Positions 52,912-60,000 of a stretch of DNA of 60,000 nucleotides are shown here, piece by piece (positions within the stretch are counted from its first letter, which is position 1; each line of letters opens with the position of its first letter). The position numbers and the translations under genes are program-made. The notes under the pieces are model-generated. The model ran no database searches. It saw only the letters and a program-made list of their open reading frames with translations, and had not been told where the DNA came from. Source of the stretch: Apostichopus japonicus (lineage: Eukaryota > Echinodermata > Holothuroidea > Aspidochirotida > Stichopodidae). Location of the stretch: the NCBI RefSeq assembly GCF_037975245.1, contig NC_092582.1, positions 22,222,577 through 22,282,576 on the forward strand. Reading direction: 5' to 3'.

Positions 52912-53889
52912 GAGCCTGTATAATTAATCCCCAGTGACGACTTTCATCACAGTAACTATCAACTATACACGCAGATTTGTGATCTCATCTGACAACTCAT
53001 CAAAAAACGAATTTGGTTTACATTGGGAATCAAAGCTTTAAGAACATTTCAGAGAATGGTTTAAGATCTCCTATACCGGAAGGAAACCCTTCATTTCTTT
53101 CATTTCTGTTGTCTGTTTTGTAAATACTCCACAGGTGTCCAGCAACCGAAATACATTTTTTTTCTTGTTAATTAAGCCCGTTTGAGGATTTCTTTCTCCG
53201 TTCTCAAACAATAGATTTTATTCCAAGCAACGAGATGGCTCAAATTTCCATACAGGTGCGGGCTATCGTTTCATTGTAAATCACTTTCTATTTATGCTCA
53301 TTTTCATGTCTACGATGGCAAAAAACGTTCTCTAATGAAAAGAGGTGAGAAGCATTGGAAGACTTGCATCACATGGAGTTATTGTCCCCTAATATGCTAG
53401 AGAGATTGAACATGGTCAGTTAAGATGTAAATTATAAACGTCTTTGATGCCACTCTCATGTTTTTACTCACTGGTTTATTTTACTAATTTTGAGCATCAA
53501 GGAAAGAATACTTTCAGTACCGTAACCATTTTCTGTCTTTATAGCATGTTGAAATTGAGAGGGGGTCGGGGTAAGGGGGCTGAAGGGGGAGAAGAATAAA
53601 ATTGATTGTTTCGTCATCATAACAGAATCACGTACGATTCCAATAATTATTTAAAAGCATATTCAATGTTGGTTACCCCTAAAACTAACGAATCAGATAT
53701 ATGTCGTTTAGGTCATTTCCACAATCCTACCTACGTAACGAATAATTGTTCAGGGTTAAACCGATACAGAAAAGTATTTTTTGATCTACAATATACTGGA
53801 CTTTGCTGCGTTCGCAAACTTCCAAAGTTTTTATGCAGATATTATCTTTTCCGAGTTTGATAACACTTCCCAGTGCATGGGCGTGCGCA

Positions 53890-54230
53890 ACGAAAGATGG
53901 GGGGGGGGGGGGTTGATGAGGCGGGGATATCCCCTTCTTCACCTCCATCGTCAGTCAAGATGCTTCAATGGGGGGGGGGGGGGTTCTTTACATTCAGTCG
54001 GGGAGGGGAAATTATTAGACGTCAATTATAGTCTAATCCACCATTTGAGGTTTATACGTCTATTTTGTTTTGAGTGGGAGGACTCCAGACACCCACTCCT
54101 ACATGGAAGTCGGCTCCAACCCCCCTCCCCACGTCACCTCCTTTGTAAAAATAAAACATTCGCCTCTGGCCATTTCATAAATGTTCACGCCCTTAATCCT
54201 TATTCAGTCGGGATACACCTTAGAATTTGA
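53890..54230. repeat. dispersed-repeat patch with two G-tracts
   Basis: Contains G-runs at about 53900-53911 and 53971-53983. Its phrases CATCGTCAGTC, GGAAGTCGGCTCCAAC, CGCCTCTGGCCATTTC and GTTCACGCCCTTAAT recur in diverged form near 47580-47600, 47780-47850 and 38148-38200. This suggests an old dispersed element family; its ends cannot be set by eye. Confidence 0.45.
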
Positions 54231-54544
54231 AAGCCTATGCACGTCACTGTCCGATAGTGTACAGTACTAATGTTAATGAAACAATAACGAATTAACAGAA
54301 TTATACACTATGATCAGTATGTACATTTAGGTGCTTCAAAAATGTTTTACGCACATCTTTAAAAAATAAATAAAAAAGAATGAATTAATATACAGTAGTA
54401 ATGCACTTATTTGCTTATAAAAGTTTCTCTTCCAGAACGCTTGTGGATTGACGAACTATAATACAGCGTTTGAGACATTTTGAGGACGGAAAAGAAGATT
54501 TCGAGGGGAAAGGGGGGTTACTCAAATTTATAATCATTTCAATT

Positions 54545-54687
54545 TAGAAAGCCATTCCAGATGGGAAGACCGTAGATTACTCTTGGTTGCAAAACCCACC
54601 TTACTATGACCCGGCCGGGAATCGAACCCGGAACCTCCAGATTGCCTCAAATACCACCGCCTTTATCCACTTGGATACAGCACCGGT
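54545..54687 (-). mobile_element. tRNA-derived SINE-like element, minus strand
   Basis: On the minus strand a tRNA-like head (54687-54607) has an A-box-like TATCCAAGTGG and a perfect B box GGTTCGATTCC (54628-54618) in a T arm CCGGG...CCCGG. The extra bases before the T arm resemble a class II (Leu/Ser-type) tRNA, but the anticodon arm pairs poorly. A body of about 60 bp follows (AAGGTGGGTTTTGCAACCAA and on to about 54545). It is of a different type from the element at 50160. It is most likely a retroposed SINE and not a tRNA gene. Confidence 0.55.
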
Positions 54688-57663
54688 TATCAATTTTATT
54701 TTAAACCTCGGGGACTACAATCCTTCAAATAAAATTACATTGACGTAACAATCTATTTACAGGACTTAACGAGGGTTTCTCAATACCTTGGAGGAGACAG
54801 AATTATTGTCAGGTGTGCGTAATAAGAATTTTCGGTGTTAGAAAGCGAAGTGTTTTAACATCCAAGACTCTTGTCCAGTAATGAATGGGGGTAAAAACAC
54901 CGAACTCCCATTTCTTTAAACTGAGGGCGTTATTCATGATTGACGGACTAGGGTCCCCACAGAATTAAGGAGCAAAGTTCACCATGACTCGCGTGTGTCT
55001 CATTACCGGGATGACTTACAGTCACGATCGGCGGAACGTAAACGAACGATTGGACAATGACAGGAATCACTAAAATGGACTAATACAGCAAATATCTCAA
55101 CCGCACCATTAACCCGAAAGTAATGAGAAGAGGAAAAGAAAAAAATAATAATAATAATGAGACGCTAAAAGAAAAAATCCAGGAAAAGTCTCAAGAGAAA
55201 ACAAGAACGGCCTAATTAGGTTCCTTGTGGGATCGATAAGCGATAAAATTCTCGGTGGTCGCGTGGCCGAGCTGCATTCCACAAAGTACATTGTATTGTC
55301 TCTATTTGTTTGAAAACCTGTCCCTCTTTACTCGAGTTTAACGTGTCCTACTGATTACGCAATACTTTCAAATTAGCATTGCGTGCATTATATCACGTGG
55401 TCGGGAAGTTCCCCGTCCTGCCGTGTCTTCGAGTGTAGGGCGGTGCGGACTTGGGTGTCACGTATTAGAGTAGGTGGGCGGAGTGAGATCATAGAAGAAC
55501 CACTTCATGGTAAAGATTTTGGCATACTGATCGTCCCGCAATTCCGGTCTCAGTGATATCGCCGACGTTCCCGCCTACCCGAGTCCGTCATACGAGCTGA
55601 ACTGTACACAGTGGGGAAAGGGGATCTAGGCCATCCCCCAGACCCAAATATCTGTCAGGCCTCACAATAATTGTCAGGAGTATTTTGTTTTAGTAAATAG
55701 GTCATGTCTCTCCCCCCCCCCCCCCTCCCACAAAAAAAAAATAGGTTTGCCTCCACTAAAATCAGAAGTCTAGCTACGCCCCTGACTGTACGAGGTTTTA
55801 AAATAACCGATCAACAGCTTTACATCATGACATTCCAGTCGCAATAACGGTGAAATTAAAATAATCATTACGAGAGTGATTCTTATCTGCAGATTTAGGC
55901 TAGTCGCATCAATGTAGGCAAAGGGTTTATATTTAGTTTCGTGATTTCGGGCATCTTTTTCAGTTTGTACGAAACATCCCAGAAATGTGTCTAGATTCAC
56001 TGGGTATTAATCAAAAATATATCAAAATTCATCAAACTAAGACATTCTCCTACATTCACCAAGTGACTGTTAATTCGGGAGACATTTTTTCCTTTATCTG
56101 GGGCATAAAATCTCTCGGGGCGATGTCTGCACATCCCCGCAAGCGAGCTTGAAGTTCGCCCGCTTTGTCGGGTCAATCACAAATATTGGCATCCCCTCCC
56201 TCCTCCCCCGCCTCAGTCGTCGGACTATATAATAACCGCCTGAATTACAAACGCAATCACGCTTTTTCTTTTAAACTCATAAATATGTAAAATAATGTTT
56301 GCTTATCAAATATACGTCATTGAAGTCTATACTATTTTGTCACAGAGTAATTCCGTTGTCCCTCAGCCCCTTCACTGGATGCACGACCCCTCTTTGTGTT
56401 TTTTTTTTACACAACATAAATTTTTCTTTAAATATTTCCACGGATAGGCCACGTCTTTCAGGCTTTAATCGAGTGACTGCCGTATTAAAATCCCTAAAAA
56501 ATGAAACACAATGCAAGAAGCTTGAACGTTAGTGTATATATCTCGTAAAGAGCATTTATTTGAAAGAAAGAAAAACTATCAACACAGGTCTTACCCACCC
56601 GCCTTAGGAAGGCAGGACCTTGCGATGTTGATGAGGCGTCATCGACCAGCAACAACAATGGCTAGCCGTGTCGAGAGACATACACGCGACGGCGCGCGAC
56701 GCCACGAAACAAACGACATTTTACGACGTGTTAGCCTATCCTAACCAGTGACGAACTGGTGTCTTCCATTGCCACGAGAGCCCAATTATATCCAATGAGA
56801 AAAGTCTTTAGATCCCACGGGATCAATAAAAGTGTGAAACATCTATCACTTGCTAGTTATGTTTGTTCCATAGATATAAATATATGATATTTTTTGAGAG
56901 GATTCTTTGGGGGTTTAAAAGCTTGTTGAGACTTTTTTTGGGGTATTTTATGTTAGTCGAAATGAAACGATGAATGAATAGAGGTCTATTAAAACTAACA
57001 ATCAACAGATTTAAATCATCATCATAAACATACATAAAAATATTAGAAAGACAAATTTAATAAGACAAACATGATCGAAACAATGGTATAAAACTCCTCA
57101 AATATCACACATGTTGCGAGTAAGGAATTGATGTTAAGCTGTTTTAATTACCTGTCATGGGGAAACCTTCTATGCCATAAATATTTTCTATCGAGGGCAA
57201 CACAAGGTTCATGTATGATAAAAAATGATACAAAAAAAGGATTGTTTTGGGTTTATTTTTCAGAAATACTTATGGTTACCACGCGATCTTTATTCTGACA
57301 GAAACTAAACGTAGCAGTTAACTTCAACAATATACTGTACAATAATTGACCATCAGATTAAAATTTCGTATAAACCGCCGACTCCTTCTTGAAGTTCAAG
57401 GGCCTGGCAAAGTTAAAGTCACACATAATGTGATACAATTGTTGTAGAGCTGCCCAATAAAAACCCTTATACGTGGGGATTGTTACCCTCTAAACACAAT
57501 TAGGGGTGTTTTAATTAGATACTAGGTCATCTCAATCAGGAAAATAATATGATAGTGGCAGGAAAAAATGAAACTTCAATGGGTAACTACTGTTTTACAT
57601 CCTCGCATTTTTGGAGGGAATACAGATGACGTTTAAGCTGTGAGGTACTTAAGAGGGGGAATT

Positions 57664-58167
57664 CCACGAGACCGAAGGTCCGCAAGTCCGAATTTCCACG
57701 AGCCGATGGTCCGCGAGACCGATGGTCTATGGATGGTCCATCGATCGTAACTAGACTTTTTCATTAGAGGGGCTTCAGAGGGGGTCAAAGAGATTGTCAA
57801 GGGGGACAATATTGTTTATTATAGGGTATCGCTATATCTTATTATTAAGTTATAATGATCTAAAATTTCATTTGGGGCAGCAGGGGGGGGCGAGACTTTT
57901 GAGAGCGGGGCTTTTGCCCCCTGCAACCCCCTGGATACGCCACTGGTGGAGGCCTAGTATCAATGCAAGCCGCCCCAGCCCCTTGCGCAAGTCACTGGTA
58001 TCCACTATGAAAAGAAATGGCTGTAAATTCTTTTTAATTACGCGCTTTATCAATGTAATATTACCGGTAGTAATATTTGTCTTACCACTATTATAGGCCT
58101 AGTATAATAGTTTCCATCTCGCGGGGCCTAGTAATAGTTTCGGTCTCGCGGACCTTTGGTCTCGTGG
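57664..58167. mobile_element. about 504-bp element with 29-bp terminal inverted repeats
   Basis: The left end (57664-57692) begins CCACGAGACCGAAGGTCCGC. The right end (58139-58167) is its reverse complement at 26 of 29 positions. Just inside the left end, CCACGAGCCGATGGTCCGCG partly repeats the terminus. The inside holds a G-run and a stretch GGCTTTTGCCCCCTGCAACC that can fold back on GGGGCAGCAGGGG. No transposase frame is seen, so this would be a non-autonomous DNA transposon. No clear target duplication was found by eye. Confidence 0.65.
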
Positions 58168-58859
58168 CCAATAACCACTTAAGAGTGTTGGAGACCACTT
58201 GATAGAGGATGGGGAGGGGGTCACTGAGGTGGGGGGGAGATTGAAGGTGAGGGGGTAAATGAGTGCACTTTATCATTCCACTCAAGTAGTATAAAACTTA
58301 ACGTTTTAGTAAAACTTAACTTAGGTGTGTATGCAGTTAACTCCCCTTTTTCATATTTTTTTTTTGGGGGGGGGGGTGGGTGGGTTAGGCAGAGGCATGA
58401 AAAAGCAACTCACCACACAAATGGTTCGGTTTGGTGCTAGAAACAATTTTGAATTTGGGTTCGAGTACTATAGGGGATATGGCAAAAAAAGGGGAGGAAT
58501 CCTGCTGTAAAATTAACCAGTAAATTTGATTTATTAGAACATCCTCCTCTTACTGAGAACATTTACTCTTAACTCAAATCAGTGGCTTGTGTTACCTTAC
58601 TTTAAGAAAACATTTCCAGACACCCAAATTCTTCCCTTCCCCAACAATGAGCTACACACATATACACACAATTCCTCAGTCTAAATGCAATGACCTACAC
58701 GGAAACACACATCCTTCTCAGTCTAAATGCAAAAACAAGAATAAAACTGTAGAACTACCGTACAAGCATTGTAATAGTTCAATCGTTATGAGAATACAAT
58801 ACTTTTGTGACATAGTAACTACTACCATTGCAGTTTTACAATGACGCTTGTGCACAGAA

Positions 58860-60000
58860 GTCATCAAACTTATGGGTGATGCATCTTGTGCGAGATGTTG
58901 TTCCATCCGGCTGAAGAACTGGATATAGCAGTTCCATCGGTAATTTATCATGGTGGAGCACTGTTGTAGATGATACATCACTGGATAAAGTGGTTCCAAA
59001 GCTAATGAATCAATGGATTTAGCAGTTCCATAGGTAACACATGACAGTATAGAACAGCTTTATAGGTTATACCAGATCACAGGAATAGAATTTCTGTAAG
59101 CAATACACTACAGAATTGATGAGTTATGTCTAGTGCTGTTCCCTTCATAGCACACCTGACAGGGCATCACATCAGAGGACATCACTTGAAAGGGCATCAC
59201 ATCAGAGGACATCACCTGACAGGGCATCACATCAGAGGACATCACCTGACAGGGCATCACATCACAGGACATCACCTGACGGGGCATCAAATCACCTGAC
59301 TGGGCATGGAATCACCTGACTGGGCATGGAATCACCTGATAGGGCATCACATCACCTAACATGCGATCACATCACAGGACATCATCCGACAGGGCATCAC
59401 CCAACAGGGCATCACATCACAGGGCATCACGTGATAGGGCATCACATCACAGGACATCAATGAATACAGTATTACCATATGTAACATCATGGTATAGAAT
59501 AATCTCATAGGTCATACACATCAGAGCAGTGCCAAACGTAGAGCAGTGCCAAACATAACACCTCACAGGAAGATCAGTTCAGGTGATGTAGTATTGGATA
59601 GAGCAAATCCATATGAAACAGGTCATAGTATAGAATAATTCCATATGTAATACATCATGTGTAGAACATTACCATAGATTATACATTACATGGTAGAGCT
59701 GTATTATAGGTAAGACATCACTGGATAGAGCTGTATCATAGGTAAGAAATTACTGGATAGAGTTGTTCACAGTATTTGAAACATGTAGAGCAGTGCCATA
59801 TAGGTAATACATCAGAAGGTAGAGCTGTATCATAGCTAATAAATCACTGGATAGAGCAGTTCCATATGTAATACATCATGTGTAGAGCAGTGTTATAGTT
59901 AATACATCACATGCTAGAGCTGTATCATAGGTAAGACATCACCGAATAGGGTTGTATCATTGGTATAAATACATCACTGGATAGAGCAGTTCCATATGTA
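58860..60000. repeat. degenerate 30-36-bp tandem array, continues past the window
   Basis: Repeated phrases GGTAATACATCACTGGATAG and AGAGCAGTTCCATAGGTAA, spaced about 30-36 bp apart with many variants, fill most of 58860-60000. The region is interrupted by the more regular 30-bp sub-array at 59155-59460. It is still in phase at the last base. Confidence 0.85.
59155..59460. repeat. 30-bp sub-array, about 10 copies
   Basis: The unit is AGGGCATCACATCAGAGGAC followed by ATCACCTGAC, with shorter 18-bp variants near 59290-59340. It gives a 10-residue periodic frame on the minus strand (MPCQVMSSDV), which I take as a by-product of the 30-bp period. Confidence 0.92.

Larger units (their letters stand above)
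51566..57663. other. intergenic DNA with scattered repeats
   Basis: No gene recognised. It contains (AT)n at 52856-52911, a dispersed-repeat patch at 53.9-54.2 kb, a SINE-like element at 54.6 kb and a C tract at about 55711-55725. An open frame of 86 codons (51875-52135 plus) and others show no known motif. Confidence 0.5.

Noticed and set aside
55255-55280. GGTCGCGTGGCCGAGCTGC, resembling the 5' part of a Leu/Ser tRNA
   Set aside because: Only an A-box-like stretch; no B box or pairing arms follow within 90 bp.

Overview
This window is AT-rich, intron-rich animal genomic DNA. It holds one gene I can name with confidence: the 5' half of a LIM-homeobox gene of the Lhx2/9 (apterous) class, on the minus strand. 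Three consecutive coding exons can be placed to the base from frame, splice sites and protein match: exon 1 (22880-23095, N-terminus), exon 2 (7713-7957, LIM1) and exon 3 (6532-6965, LIM2, linker and a KGRPRKRK basic motif). Together they give 298 codons plus one base. Intron 1 is about 14.9 kb and intron 2 is 747 bp. Intron 3 runs off the left edge after at least 6.5 kb. The homeodomain exons were not found and should lie beyond base 1. The protein, the open chordate-like exon structure and the repeat-rich DNA suggest a marine invertebrate. An echinoderm or another ambulacrarian is my guess, at low confidence.

Layout, left to right. 1-6531 is intron 3 (partial) with (AT)n, G-tracts and one possible plus-strand exon at 4171-4294. 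6532-23095 is the Lhx2/9 gene; its large first intron holds (AAT)n/(GAT)n, a 47-bp inverted-repeat foldback, a 21-bp array, a 260-bp tandem duplication and a 59-bp array. 23096-26430 is the upstream flank. 26431-31220 is a nearly perfect tandem duplication of a 2.39-kb unit, each copy carrying a 29-bp minisatellite. 31221-42020 is mostly unique DNA with a few dyad motifs and a possible promoter near 34.4 kb. 42020-43078 is an unusual 93-bp satellite built almost entirely from inverted repeats. 43-60 kb is intergenic DNA with two tRNA-derived SINE-like elements, a 34-bp array, an approximately 504-bp element with terminal inverted repeats, and a degenerate array that continues past the right edge.

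No second gene can be named. Most long open frames here are by-products of simple repeats, for example poly-Ile/Tyr from (AT)n, poly-Asp/Met/Ser/Ile from (GAT)n, and 29-residue repeats from the 29-bp minisatellite. The best unexplained signals are the dyad-rich 93-bp satellite, the near-identical 2.39-kb duplication, an apparent excess of the CRE palindrome TGACGTCA (8 exact copies by eye), and about 27 homopolymeric G/C tracts of 9-15 bp in an otherwise AT-rich sequence.
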